From Ignelater luminosus (lineage: Eukaryota; Arthropoda; Insecta; Coleoptera; Elateridae): a stretch of DNA of 64,000 bases. The notes beneath the pieces were generated by a model. The model did not search any database. It had not been told where the DNA came from and saw only the letters and a list, made by a program, of their open reading frames with translations. Of this stretch, positions 1 through 11,339 are shown one piece after another. The translations under genes and the position numbers were made by a program. The DNA lies in contig VTPC01090593.1 of assembly GCA_011009095.1 (NCBI GenBank), positions 1 to 64,000 on the forward strand. Direction: 5' to 3'. How positions within the stretch are numbered: the first letter of the stretch is position 1; every line of letters begins with the position of its first letter.

Positions 1-2683
1 ATATGTAGTCGAAATAGTTTTTCTAGGATATACTGTCTATAATGTCTTAAGAAAGTTGAATAATGCCCAAGAGGTTTTATGGATGGTTATCACATCATCA
101 AAAATGATCAAAATTGAAATTTACAGCACTTTGTTATCGTAATCAAAAGATTGAAAGTGATTGTTTTGCTTTTATTTCACATGTCAATTTTTTCCAAAAG
201 CGATTGAACAACTTATAGTAAAACTTCAAATAGAGGTCTTGGGTCATTTAATGCCATCACGTTGGTGCTATAGTAATAGTACAATTTGTATGTACAACCA
301 GTACTTGAACTGCTACTTTAGTGCTCAAAAATGAAAGTCTTTTGACAATGCGTCAGCCGACTTTCATGCATCCAAATGTTAAATATTTGGTGGGGATCGA
401 AATTTTTCCGCAAGGCAAGGTTATTTGTTTTATAATAAAAGACTTTGGTATAATTCATGGATTGTGAGAAGAATGAACACCAAGGTCTGATAAGAAAAGA
501 AAAAAATACGGAACGCAATATTTTTTTTTGAGTCTGAAGATGCACTTAGTCGGAAGACTTTATTAAAACTCTACTATTGGCATTCTAAGTTGACATTTTA
601 TTCCATTGTTTTCATTTATAGAAAAAAAAAATCCATCTCGTATCAAAATTAGCAAACTGAAAACACTTGTGTTTGAAGTTTTGTTCTCTGATGTAGGTCA
701 TTCAATTTTGGTGATGATGATCACTATAATTATTGCCCATTTTTCTTTGCACTTTTGGTTTTATTTCTTTGTTCAATGTTGTGTTTCTCAATCGGTGTAC
801 CACTAATGTTTATTTTTATACAATACTATAAGTATCTTCGTTTAAGCATTAATAGTGGCAAATGTCAAAAATCGACCTTTTTCCTGAATAGAAATCTGCT
901 AACTTCTTTAAATGGAAATTCCAATATGAACCAAGAGCTAAATTACCACTTGCTTGGATCAGTGCTTAAAATATAGCAAACAGTTATCAAGACTTATTCA
1001 ACAAACTAACGTTTTACTAAAATCTTAGAATTTGGGCGACTTTTTTTATAGTTTTGGCTGTGCATGGATGAGATAGAAAAACTGGTTCGGTCGGTTTTTT
1101 AATTTAATAGTGAGGCAAAAGACTTGGAATTATACAGATTTTGATCAAAACAATGTAATGTGATTTGGGAAACAGAGTTAGGTAAGACCGAAACTTCTTA
1201 GCCAGGCGGTATTTTCGTTAACACTACCGACTCTGCAAAAAATAAATTTAACAACTGGAATTAATTTTGCATTGTGGACTGCCCAAAGTACTAACTTAAA
1301 TGTCATAAAACGTTTACAAAAGAGCATGATAAACCAATTTATAGAAGTCTTATAAGTAAGCATGGGCTATTTGATTTGGTTTGGATTTAATAGTCATTAC
1401 AGATGCCCAAGAACTTTGATATGTTTTATAATGGTTAACTGCCATCATTTATGTTTTTGAGGTACATCCTTCAACAGTCATTTTCAAAAAGATTCTATGA
1501 TGTTTAGAATAACCTATAAAAATAGGATCAAAAACAAATAAGTCTTCATTTTGGTATTATTGGAATGGGCTAAATATCGTAACTAAAGAAATCAGAAAAC
1601 CCCAAATCAAATTTGTATCTTGTTTTTTTACTATTCTCTGTCACTTTAGAAATTAACCTAGTATGCTGCAGATTCTTTTGTTGCCAAAATTAGCTTTCTA
1701 TTCATTTTGCTTAGACGTGTCAACAACGATTTCTTATTTTAATTCCTACTTTCAGATCTGGTTTTTACATCGTAGATATTAAATGAACAAAAGCTAATTT
1801 GACGTCTCCCACAATCTAACAACTAACTTTATTACTTTTTTTAACCTTTTTTTTATCAAAGCGTCTGATTTTTTAGTTTTAAAACTTCCTACTTAGTCTC
1901 GTCTTGCAAAAGAACATGAATGTAATCAAAAGTAGCTATTTTTAAAATTACCCACGAGAATAGTTGATTAGCATAATAATTTCCAGCAAAACAATTTCGA
2001 GTGACGTTTTTTAAAATGAACCTTTTTGCATTCATTTTAACCTTTTATAGAGATTCTTTCCATAACTAAAGGTACACATTTTTGAATATGAGAAACACAT
2101 GCTCGAAGAAATACAATCTTTCCCCTCAGAAGTGAAAAATAAAGGTTTTTTCCTTTTTTTTTATTGTGCTTGTTCGCGCATATTTACATATGCTTGATTA
2201 AAACTGAAATATTTTGGGCGCGTAAAATATCTTGAAACCTGTTATTTGCAAGGAGAAAAAGAAAGTAAAATTGTCACCCTTTAGGAAAATACCTATTATA
2301 TGTATATAGCAACTCTTATTTCAGTCTGTTTTCTACATCCTAACATAAACAAACGCTCTATTCGACTTACTGCACAACTTGAGAGATTTATTCTCACGAA
2401 TTTCTCTACCATATATTTTCACACAAATTTCAATTTTCAACCGTGCATAACTTAAATCCATACATTTCACGTTTAGCTCTTTATATTTATAAACAAATTG
2501 CTTTTCTTACGCCAAGTTAGTTTCGTAATTCGGTTTACATTAATAATCCTCATAAAAAAAGGTGAAGCATTTGCGAATCATTAATTTAAAAATTTTTTAA
2601 AATTATAATTAATGATGTAAATTTTTAATATGATTAATATAAAAGTTTACCCCTAACGAGTTAGAATATAATCATTTATTTAC
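1..2683. other. AT-rich noncoding DNA left of CFAP299 exon 1
   Basis: I see no convincing exon here on either strand; open frames are short and have no family motif. By position it should hold later CFAP299 exons on the minus strand and be intron of NOS on the plus strand. I looked for the next CFAP299 segment (the glycine and acidic stretch after ELGYR) and for an earlier NOS exon and found neither, so both probably lie beyond the left edge. Confidence 0.5.
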
Positions 2684-2838
2684 CTGTAACCAAGTTCTGA
2701 AATCGTCCGAGATACAACGGTACTCTGTAAATTACATAAATCTTGAGGAGAAACCAGAGAATCCAAATAGTCTTCGTAAGTTTTAAATTGCAATAAACGT
2801 TTATCGGCTTCAATTTGTGGACTAGCAGGAACAGCCAT
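2684..2838 (-). CDS. CFAP299: CFAP299 homologue, first coding exon (partial gene)
   Basis: Read on the minus strand, the ATG at 2838-2836 opens 51 codons plus two bases and ends at a GTAAAT splice donor (GT at 2683-2682). The product begins MAVPASPQIEADKR and contains QFKTYEDYLDSLVSPQDL and, at the exon end, SELGYR. This is the conserved N-terminus of the CFAP299 (C4orf22) family, where an EADxRLxQFxTYEDYLDS block and an ELGYRG block are typical. The family is associated with cilia and flagella and with testis expression; the exact function is poorly known. Exon phase is 2. The remaining exons must lie at lower coordinates and are probably outside the window. The gene is antisense to NOS, with its start codon 144 bp from the NOS exon at 2983. 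The ATG is preceded on its own strand by A/T-rich sequence with no clear TATA box. The call rests on recognising both motif blocks by eye. Confidence 0.82.
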
Positions 2839-2982
2839 AACTTTTAATTTTAATTGAAAGTTTTAAACGTAAAAATAAAAAGGGTGATTTGCACAATGAA
2901 GAATTTATCTGTCAATGTCTCAATCTGAAATTTAGAAGGTTTTTCTTTCGCCTACTTATAATCTTTTTTCTTCTTTTTTCAG

Positions 2983-3122
2983 AATACGATATGCACAGCG
3001 CAAACATGTTTAGGAAGTATAATAAGCAATCCCGGACGCAGTTCCAACGAACCTCGAAGTGTCGATGAGGTTTTACGTCATGCCAAGGATTTTTTGGACC
3101 AATATTTTACGTCTATACGAAG
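2983..3122 (+). CDS. Nos: nitric oxide synthase exon: zinc-cysteine and N-terminal oxygenase segment
   Basis: NOS makes nitric oxide and citrulline from arginine using heme, tetrahydrobiopterin and NADPH-derived electrons. This exon follows a pyrimidine-rich acceptor (TTTTTTCAG ending at 2982) and stops at AG|GTAATG (donor 3123). It has 46 codons plus two bases, entering in phase 0 and leaving in phase 2. Residues 4 and 9 are the cysteines of a C-x4-C motif (CTAQTC, codons at 2992 and 3007), matching the zinc-tetrathiolate pair at the NOS dimer interface. It is followed by LGSI and then by SVDEVLRHAKDFLDQYFTSI, which is diagnostic of animal NOS. The two leftover bases join the G at 44410 to give an arginine codon, continuing directly into the heme exon. 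Earlier N-terminal exons are not in the window. CFAP299 exon 1 lies just upstream on the other strand. Confidence 0.93.
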
Positions 3123-5290
3123 GTAATGTTCTTACAGTTAGATGTTGCATGTTTTGTAAAGTATTTTTTAAGTGAAAGATAAACGTAAAATGTTGATTGT
3201 ACAATAAAAATTTAATTACACTCGAATATCATAAAAGGTTACGACTAGTGTTGTCATTTTTATACTTTTTAATTGTTTGCTGTGTTCCAATTTTCAAGAT
3301 TTAAGTTACATAGTAGTACAGATTTGTAATATGAATAACTTAAAATTCCCTTTACAACTACGTATAATAAAATTATATACAAGAAATAATGATAATAGAC
3401 AGATAATAGAGAAATGATAATTTATTGCTTACCATATTAACACAATATTTTGCTAAAATTCTAATTTTAAATTTAACTATAATTTTTCTAGGATTTACGA
3501 TCTTATACACCTTTTTCAAAAATTACAAGTAGTTGTAGTTAGCTTGATGCATCACATTACTACTTTGATATATCTAAGTGGTTGATAAATCAGCAAACTA
3601 GCTCTAAAGTCAAAGCAGGATGAGTTTAAGACTATTTCTACAATATTGCGCTAAGTTAGTTAAGAAAAAACAAAATCTGTTAATATTGTCTAGAAAAATG
3701 GGCGCCAATCATTACGTGGCATATTGTTTCGATGACTGATAAAATGAAGAACTTTGACCATAAAGAAAAAATCTGAATACCCTTAAATATAAACACTTTC
3801 TTTGGTTTAGAATTTAGACAGGCGCATTGCGGACGAACTAGAAAGCTCGTTTATCAGGAATAACAAAAATTAGAAACGCAAAATAATCAATAACAAATGT
3901 TTACAAGTATGGTAGACGTGTCAACTTTAAAAAAAGATACAAAAGTGTACCCCTTGTGTAAACATAAAAAATTCATATCAATGTAACTTGAACAAATATT
4001 AGTTCGACATTTAACCGCCGCCGGTAAACACTTGCGTGAGGATAAACCTTAACAGCAATCGAATGGGAGAAGTTTCCCAAACAAGTGTACATTAAATTGC
4101 AAAAAATACAATATTATTTTAGGTAGGTTACAATTTAACGGTAAAACGTTTCGTTCAAATAAATTGACAAAACTCAAAATAACTTTTTTTGTTTAATAAG
4201 CTTTCTACAACGAGATTTATCTATTCTACATGCATAAATGAAATTAATATGCAGCTGACGTAAAGGAATTCCACAAAGGGCAATTCTAAAATGCAAAAAA
4301 CATTAGAATGGAACACAATCTTTCCTTAACTTGATCAAAACAATCAATGTGAAATGGAAATTAAAAAAAATATTTTCTGTCAGCAAACTAAACTAAAGTA
4401 AATGTCCAACGGTGTCCCCCCTTCCTCTCCCAACCAAGAACCATGCAATTATCTTAATGATATTTTTATTTTGTCCGCTTCCAATTGTACAGTGGGAATA
4501 CTCACAGAAGTGGGATAAAGTCTTTGAAAAGCAGGTTTATGACCTGCTCGCTTGGCTGCTACACACTAACCGATCCATTAAAATTTCTCTCTTCACTTCT
4601 TGTCCGAGCAGATTCTATTTAGTCACTAAGAAATGTTATTGACGTAATTGTCTAACAGCCCTAACGCAACGCAACTTTCTTAGATAGATAAATAGATAGA
4701 TAGATAGAATAAATTTATATCAAGTAGATTAGAAGGGACTTTGACTCTTGCTCAATTCTGTACACAAGTTAATGAAGAATTTAGGTAACTATTAGATATA
4801 ACCTTGAGTAAAGATCTCTCTTTCACTATAAAGCCATCAATTACGTATCTATAATTCACACTGTTATAGGAATCCACCACCTAGATTCATAAACTCAAAG
4901 GTTAAATTTCTAAACGAACAATTCGGCTTTACGGAGTTAACATTGTAAGGTTTACCAGAACAGGAGTGTAACTCGCTGGACTACGCAAGCCCTACTACTG
5001 ATTATTACAGTTCCACGTGACATCCAGTGGTTGCAAGCGTTGACATGTCATTAGTCTAAGCTTTCCCACAAAGCATTAGGCTTTGTGTTAAGATAGGAAA
5101 ATGTACCTAACAACATGTTTCTCCTATCATTAAAACACTGCATACCTACACGAAACCCTTTAAAACCTCACTCCACCTACAGGTTAACTGCATTTCACAT
5201 TGTTGCAGTTATCAAAATGCTTGCAATTACATTTTGTCTTCAGATTCATAAATCGCTGCGTTGAAAAATTTATTCCATTCTTGTGTCGTT
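3123..5290. other. intronic sequence without recognised gene; GATA microsatellite
   Basis: AT-rich sequence with only short open frames lacking motifs. A short imperfect GATA microsatellite sits at 4681-4708. I see nothing else that can be supported. Confidence 0.6.
4681..4708. repeat. (GATA)n microsatellite
   Basis: About seven copies of a tagata unit with one interruption (aaata). It is a simple-sequence repeat inside the NOS intron with no evident function. Confidence 0.85.
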
Positions 5291-5299
5291 TTCTGGGAT

Positions 5300-6061
5300 G
5301 CTCCTTCTTGTATCTTTGGTTGCTAATCCAAAACGTGTAGTGTCTCACAAAAAAAGTTCTCTTGCTCTGTGTCTTCTAGGAACTGGATATCTGTAGAAAA
5401 TATGCTTTAGATCATCTGGTTCCTGTTTGCAAATGCATGTTGGGCCCATAGCCAGTGGCCAATAACATGAAGGCCCGACTAAGTCTCTTATGTTCTTTAT
5501 ACGGCATCTTCCAAATTTCGTAAACCTCTTTACCTGTATCAGCTTCCGTCTAGTGACTCAAGTCTAGATAATCTAATATTGATATCTTCTCACGTTGCTT
5601 GTTTTTTTAAGTTATCTGGTTTTTCATTTCTTACATGGTTTAGATCAGTATGTACTGAGTGTTTTTCCGTGATCTACTAATTGTGCTACATTGTTATAGG
5701 TTTGGATTCCTATTCCATTATTGGCATTATTTGCAGAGCTGACTTTAAATTCAATATCACCTTATTGTCTGTGATTGTTCTTTATGTAGTGTAGTGTTTT
5801 TACCTTTGTAGAATTTTGGTAGAATACCACAACTCGTGTTTCAAAGTCTATTTTGGAGCCGTCTGTACAGACACAGATAGCTTTGTCTTCAAGCAGCGGG
5901 GCATCAGTCTTATAATAATTTATCCTTGCTCTTAGAACGAGGTTCGGAAAAGTAGCCGTACCAGGTTTTCTCTCTGTATTGTTCTTCTTTTTCCTATTAT
6001 GAAATTCATAAATTTCTTTTGCTATTAGCCATAAATGTCTAATACTCAACAGTACTTTCAA
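5300..6061 (-). pseudogene. decayed non-LTR retrotransposon: RNase H plus C-terminal zinc-knuckle fragment
   Basis: Minus-strand frame 6061-5762 contains DAPLLEDKAICVCTDGSK, the first strand of a retrotransposon RNase H domain with its catalytic aspartate (TDGSK). Further downstream on the same strand (about 5520-5390) a broken frame reads CICKQEPDDLKHIF, like the C-x-C...H zinc-knuckle region that closes I- and R1-type non-LTR polyproteins. The order RNase H then knuckle is right for such an element. Frames change and stops intervene, so it is dead. The 5' part with endonuclease and RT is not recognised next to it, and no target-site duplication was found. The adjoining GC-richer stretch to about 6640 may belong to the same relic, but I cannot show it. 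Confidence 0.6.
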
Positions 6062-6839
6062 GGCCGCGTTTGCGGTGCTTCTATATGCTTAGAGCCAGTA
6101 GGAATGATCGATGCACGGTTATCAAGTGTCTTTTTAATCTCATGTCTAAAGTTCTTGTTCTCCAGATTTCAGCCCTTTAGGTAAACATGGATCTCATCCC
6201 TTTAACGTCTCGAGCATTCAGTAGAAACTCAAACGTGGACAGTGGTTACCTCCGTGTGTGTTATCTTTTTTTGCTATCGGTGAGAGTCGTCAGTTGACGA
6301 TGTCTTTCTGTTGTTTACTCGAGTTCACCCTACTTTTTGTCGGGGGTGTAGACACCCGGATTTAGAACGTCCCCTTCTCCTGGTGCGCTGTCTGAAGTAC
6401 CTCTTTGCTCTGATGACAGGCACCATCGGTGATAGGTGTCCGCTTTCCAAAACCTTTCCGGGACAAGTTGTTAGTAGAATCACGGCCATAAAGTCTTTTT
6501 CCATTACTGTCCCCGTTTGCGGCTACCGGTTGTTACCGAAATCAAACTTCGCAACGCGCACGTGTAAAGGTGGGATCTTAAAGAGGTACGTATGTATCTA
6601 CCAACTGCAGTTTCGTAATTATTAAGAGCTTTGTTTCCCGTCATTGCCATTATCAGCTGCGATAGCTAATACATATCTAACCACATCAATGCTCCTGCGG
6701 TGGTGGACGTCACCTTGAGCCTTCAGCACGCGCACCGTCATTAACCACCTACATGCCAACTGCTAATTAACATCTTACTAGTAGGCACCTCACGACCGCC
6801 GACAAACACAAAACTTCACACTTAACTACAAACCGTCCT

Positions 6840-7000
6840 CTACCATGCTAGGCTCTATAGCAGGATCAATAAGACGCCACCATTATGCGGATGATACCAA
6901 AAGTGGTACATCACTATGCACAACTATGTATGTACGTCCATCAAGTTTCTACCTCTAATCGAGCTGAAATGGCGGGAATTAAATATTGACTACGACGACT
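6840..7000 (+). pseudogene. vestige of a non-LTR reverse transcriptase (YADD box)
   Basis: In one plus frame, 6880-6925 reads HHYADDTKSGTS, containing the YADD catalytic box of a reverse transcriptase. After a frame change, 6945-6990 reads FLPLIELKWRELNID, which resembles the block following the catalytic box in Jockey-type elements (leucine-rich helix, then WrixxN). The pieces are short and interrupted, so this is a faint trace. A chance YADD match is possible. Confidence 0.35.
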
Positions 7001-7009
7001 GATTGTTAT

Positions 7010-9040
7010 TATATAAATCGGAACTGAACTAGAAAATCTTAAATAATAGACCTGCTAACAAAGTAGAGACACGCTAAGGGATGAGAATTAAGCAGTGAAT
7101 TTACTGTTAATCTAAGGGGTAAGAATAATCATAACGGCAAGGTGAAAAAATAATAATACCAAGCACAAGGTTGTGAAAGAAGCCCACCACGAATGAATTA
7201 TCCGCATATGAAACTTTAATAGCAAAGGAAGAACATTTAGAGGATTTTTTCCAGCGGTCGAAACTACTACGGAAAACTAAACCGTAATGACCTTACGGCT
7301 AATGTTAGGATATAAAATTCAAAGCATCAAGTTTTGATACAATAAAACTTGCAAATAGAAGAGTAGCCTAATACGTTTGGATTTCAAAGAAATTTGGTAG
7401 TCGCGTTAAGCTAATTCTAGAGAATATAAAGTTTTTAAAATAGGCTTGAATTTCTAAATAATAATTTAAGTTGAAATCAAAATATTTGAAAGTTAAGTTT
7501 TAAAACCCTAGCAGATATCGGATCTTGAATATCGGTATGTAACCAAATTTACTACAAAGTATTAGTAAATGTTTCTGGGTCAGTGGGCTGTAAAATCATG
7601 CTTGCGGCTCCGTTTGCCGCCTTTTAAGAAACAGGATAGATTTAATAAGTTAAAACTAGTTGTTAATAAACCTACAACCTTGAAAAATGCTTTTTTGTAT
7701 AAATAAGCGCAATTAAAAAGAAAATATGAAACAATACAACAAATTTCAGCACAAGAATAATTACATTACTAAGTGCAGGACAATGATATTTACAATTGAC
7801 AAATGAAAGAAAAGACAAATACATATTAATTGTTGAAATAAATCAACGAGTCGGAATTTCAAAATTAGATTCCGTAGCCAACTGGACCCAGAAGCGTTTA
7901 TGAATACTTTGTAGAAATGTTGGCTGAATGGAATCATCTGCTGTGCATACACTAATTCATTTCAAAATTATGTTTTCAGCTTTTCTTGATGTTGTGCAGT
8001 GTATGCAGTCTAATCCACATAATTATGGAATGCTGTAGAGTAGACTTACATACTTACAAAGCTTTTGAATTTCTAGATCTGACAATGTTATAACTTTGAT
8101 GGTTTTTATTTTATGTCAGGATATCGATGACTGACTAACTTGCTTCAAAGGAGAAGCGTTAATAACAAGACCGGAAGGAAGTTCTTAGCGTACAAAACTA
8201 TTAAAAAACTTTTTCTTTACTTTAATGACGTGCCCAATCTTGCAAACATATGTAAATAGTAGATATACTTAGCAAAAGAATAAAAAAGTGTGAATTTCAA
8301 ATATTTAAGATTTGAGATTTTTAATTAGGCTGTTCATAAAGTCTCAATGATTATAAAATTTCTGTAACGTACATCAGCACAACTAGAATTTTCTGAACTC
8401 CGTTAAATCCCATTGTGAGTTATGTAATTCAAAGGAAATATAAAAATGAGACAAAATAACAGATTCGATTAAGTAAACAAAAAAAAGTATTTCCTGTACA
8501 GACTCATTCCCTTTTTACTCTTTCGTTTGTAAATCTCAGTGCTTTTTATTCATTAATGCTTATCTAAAAACAGATAGGGTTTACGTGGCACCCATAATTT
8601 TAAATGCCTCCTACAAAAACAGAAGCTTCGAGAGTTAACAAGCTTTCAAATTAAACGTAAACCTCGAAAAAAGAATGTTACATCGAATGAGAGGCAACAA
8701 ATTCAGATTTCGTGACACGATTAGTTCCTCCGAATGCTAATCTCTGTACAAGAAGCATTTTGTAACGGTTTTTTTATTCGTTTTTATACATAAATTCGGA
8801 AGCTTCGTTTTTCTGAAATTTACAATATTTTGCTTCTTAATCAAGCTTAAGATATAAACGATTGGAAAGTTTCTTTGAAGGAATTTTAAATACGCTTCTC
8901 CTTAAATTTTTGTTCTAAGACGTAAACTATGTAAGGATTCTTTAAGTTTTTTAATCTTTTTTATTTGAGAGATCATTAAAAACATATTACAAGCACTACA
9001 CAGATTGATTACCGTTCAAAATAGAATTTTTAGAGAATTT
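7010..9040. other. intronic sequence with nothing recognised
   Basis: AT-rich. Open frames up to about 63 codons carry no motif. No terminal repeats or tandem arrays were noticed. Confidence 0.5.
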
Positions 9041-9041
9041 T

Positions 9042-9278
9042 TTACTTAATTCCTTGCATTCGTTTTCCGCACAAGGTAAAGTAGAGGTTTTCCTCCTTCT
9101 GCTGGTGAATAACGAGCAATTGTCCCAATGGGAAACCCTCAACCTTAGTAGCTGCTGTAAAAATCGTACGTTGACGACTAGGAACTCGCGGTTCACGGAT
9201 ACTCGTGAGTGATAATACCTCGCAGAGGAATTCAACATTGCACTGGGAATGTATAATAGTTATTTGCCTATATAACAC
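9042..9278 (-). other. unrecognised protein-like segment
   Basis: Two overlapping minus-strand frames (78 and 80 codons) run over a stretch with higher GC than its surroundings. One frame contains REPRVPSRQRTIFTAATKV and GFPLGQLLVIHQQKEENLYF, which looks protein-like rather than random. I do not recognise a family. It could be a mobile-element relic or an isolated exon; no clear splice-site pair supports the exon view. Confidence 0.25.
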
Positions 9279-9279
9279 A

Positions 9280-10290
9280 TTATATAACCTTTTTATTACG
9301 AGTTCAAATTTTTATTTATTTTAATAAAATATTTAGATAGTTGTAGTAGCAATTATAAATTTTCTAATTTAAAAATTTCATCTGATGAGATTAAAAAGTT
9401 TTCCTATTATTTCAAACCAGATTCTTCTCTAGAGATGAATGGTGGTCAACAAATTTTGTAACAACCCTTAAAAAAAATAACAACCGCTTAGGGAGAAGAA
9501 CAAAAAAACGTTTCAGGAGTTGTAAAAGTTATAGGTGTCACGTACATATCCGAACTAGCAATAAAAAAATATATTACCCTTTTCTTTTTGAATAAAACTT
9601 TCGTCAAAATGTAAATTTAAGTTTAGGTTGCGTGTGTAATTTCTTTTACATCGTTAAATTATTTCTGTATAAATGTATTCTCTTTCAAGGATCTTTGTGT
9701 GTAATTTGATGGATAAGATTGGCTTAAAGCTAAAAACTTTTTTCTTGTCAAAACAAATCGCGATAATAAAGAGTGATGAGGAACATCTTGAAAATATTAT
9801 TTTTAATGTATCATCAACAAAATATGTAATAAAAAGCATAAGAAAAGCTTAAGTAGGCAGTTACTTGCGTATTAGGAATATCATAGGAATATTACTGCTG
9901 TGATGTGGAACAGGTATTAGGTAACATTCAATTTTGTGGATTTTATATTTTTTTTGTACGAGTAAAACTTGAGTTTTCAACAATTTTTTAACCTTAAAGG
10001 AAGTCACACTAGCTATACTCTGATCAAGTAGAGGTGTTGCTGACTTTGCAGTTTGTAACCTTTTTTTTTGTAACGGAACGTTACATACAGTGTGTTCACA
10101 TTTCGATGCTCACTACTGCGATCTCGGAAATTGTAAGAGTTAACGAAGTCGGTTAAATTATAAGAAATTTGGCTATTTTGAAGATCAATTTACTTATGCT
10201 TTTGTTTTTTCAAAAAAGTTTATGGCTTACTAGATGTTTGCTAAAAACGAAATTATCTTATTTTTTTTTAAATAAAAAGCATTTCCCCTG
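9280..10290. other. intronic sequence with nothing recognised
   Basis: AT-rich, low-complexity sequence up to the fold-back element. No coding or repeat signal was found. Confidence 0.5.
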
Positions 10291-10540
10291 TAGTGTGCCA
10301 TGGCTTTAAACATATGCAAATCATTGATTCTTGTCAGATAAATTACACTTGTTATCTAACAATAGCTAAAACAAAAAAAAGACGCTTTTAAGATATTTTA
10401 CTGATAGTATCAAATAAGTAGCTAATGCCCCGTAAAACACCTTAAAAGCGTATTTATTTTGTTTTAGCAATTTTTGCATAACAAATGAATTTATTTGATA
10501 AAAATCTACGACTTTGTGTGTTAGATGTCACGGCACACTA
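10291..10540. mobile_element. fold-back MITE with ~105-bp inverted arms
   Basis: The left end TAGTGTGCCATGG (10291) and the right end CGGCACACTA (to 10540) are inverted copies. The arms continue inward imperfectly and converge on a strong match, GCTAAAACAAA...ACGCTTTTAAG (left about 10365-10392) against its reverse complement at about 10443-10472. The whole ~250-bp unit is thus almost a palindrome with a short loop. A TA at each end fits a TA target duplication as used by Tc1/mariner-type elements. There is no coding capacity. Its right end touches the start of the tandem array at 10546. Confidence 0.75.
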
Positions 10541-10545
10541 TACAA

Positions 10546-11150
10546 TCCGTATCTCGCAACCGGCTGATGCGATATAGATGGAATTATGGTAGGCGGGAGT
10601 GCTGCGAGGAAAGGCTTGCAACCACATTTTGTTTTTTTTTTTGGCAGACATTTTGTATCTCCCAAACGGCTGGTTCTATAGAGATGGGACTTTGATAGGC
10701 AAGTGAGGTGGGGGAAATGCTTGCGTACGGTGCATACGGGAGCACGAGATTTTGTTTTTTTTGTATAACATCCGGGGTCTCAAGAACAGCTTGATTCTTT
10801 AGAGACGGGACTGTAGTAGGTAGGTGCGGTAGGGGATAGGCTTGCATAAGATGAGTGCGGGACCGACCGCCTTTTGTTTTTGTTTGCCGTACTTCCCGTA
10901 CCTTGGGAACGGTTGATCCTGTAGAAACGGAACTTTGATATGTAGGTGCGGTGGGAAATGGCTTGGAGATGGAAAACGTGCGCGGCACCGTTTTTTGTTT
11001 TGATAGACAATCTGCATCTCGCAAACAGCTGATCTTATAGAGATGGGACTTTGATAGGCAGGTGAGGTGGGGAAGATGCTTGCCCAAGATCCATGCGGGA
11101 GCACAAGATGGGTGCGTGACCAAACGTAGTTTTTTTTTTGTTTGGTAAAG
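10546..11150. repeat. degenerate minisatellite, five units of about 105-125 bp
   Basis: Units begin near 10546, 10651, 10771, 10896 and 11012. Each starts with a variant of tatctcgcaaacggctgat, then a variant of gagatgggactttgatagg, aggtgaggtggggaa and a thymine-rich stretch (TTTTGTTTTTTT). The units are clearly related but strongly diverged. The array is much richer in GC than its flanks. It stays open in three minus-strand frames (up to 197 codons), which I attribute to its composition. It lies between the fold-back MITE and the R1-type insertion. Confidence 0.8.
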
Positions 11151-11324
11151 GACTGTGCACGACGCGTGTGCGTACAAAAGCGAGCCCGACGCACTCTGTT
11201 GTACCGGGAAACTTAAAACATTGGAACCGCGAAGGTCCGCCCGCGTCCACTTCTAGTTATTCTTAATTCTTGTTATACCAATAACAATATCAGCAGATAT
11301 TTAGTTCTCAATGAGTAGATTCTA

Positions 11325-11339
11325 CTGTAGGTATCATCT
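11325..11339. repeat. left copy of 15-bp target-site duplication
   Basis: CTGTAGGTATCATCT here is repeated exactly at 13001-13015, flanking the non-LTR element. The open frame of the element begins right after it; the only nearby upstream in-frame stop (11328-11330) lies inside this duplication. Confidence 0.9.

Noticed and set aside
6311..6625. 104-codon plus-strand open frame
   Set aside because: No motif, sits in a GC-rich stretch that probably belongs to a mobile-element relic.
10584..11177. 197-codon minus-strand open frame as a gene
   Set aside because: It lies entirely over a degenerate tandem array; three frames are open at once and no domain is present.
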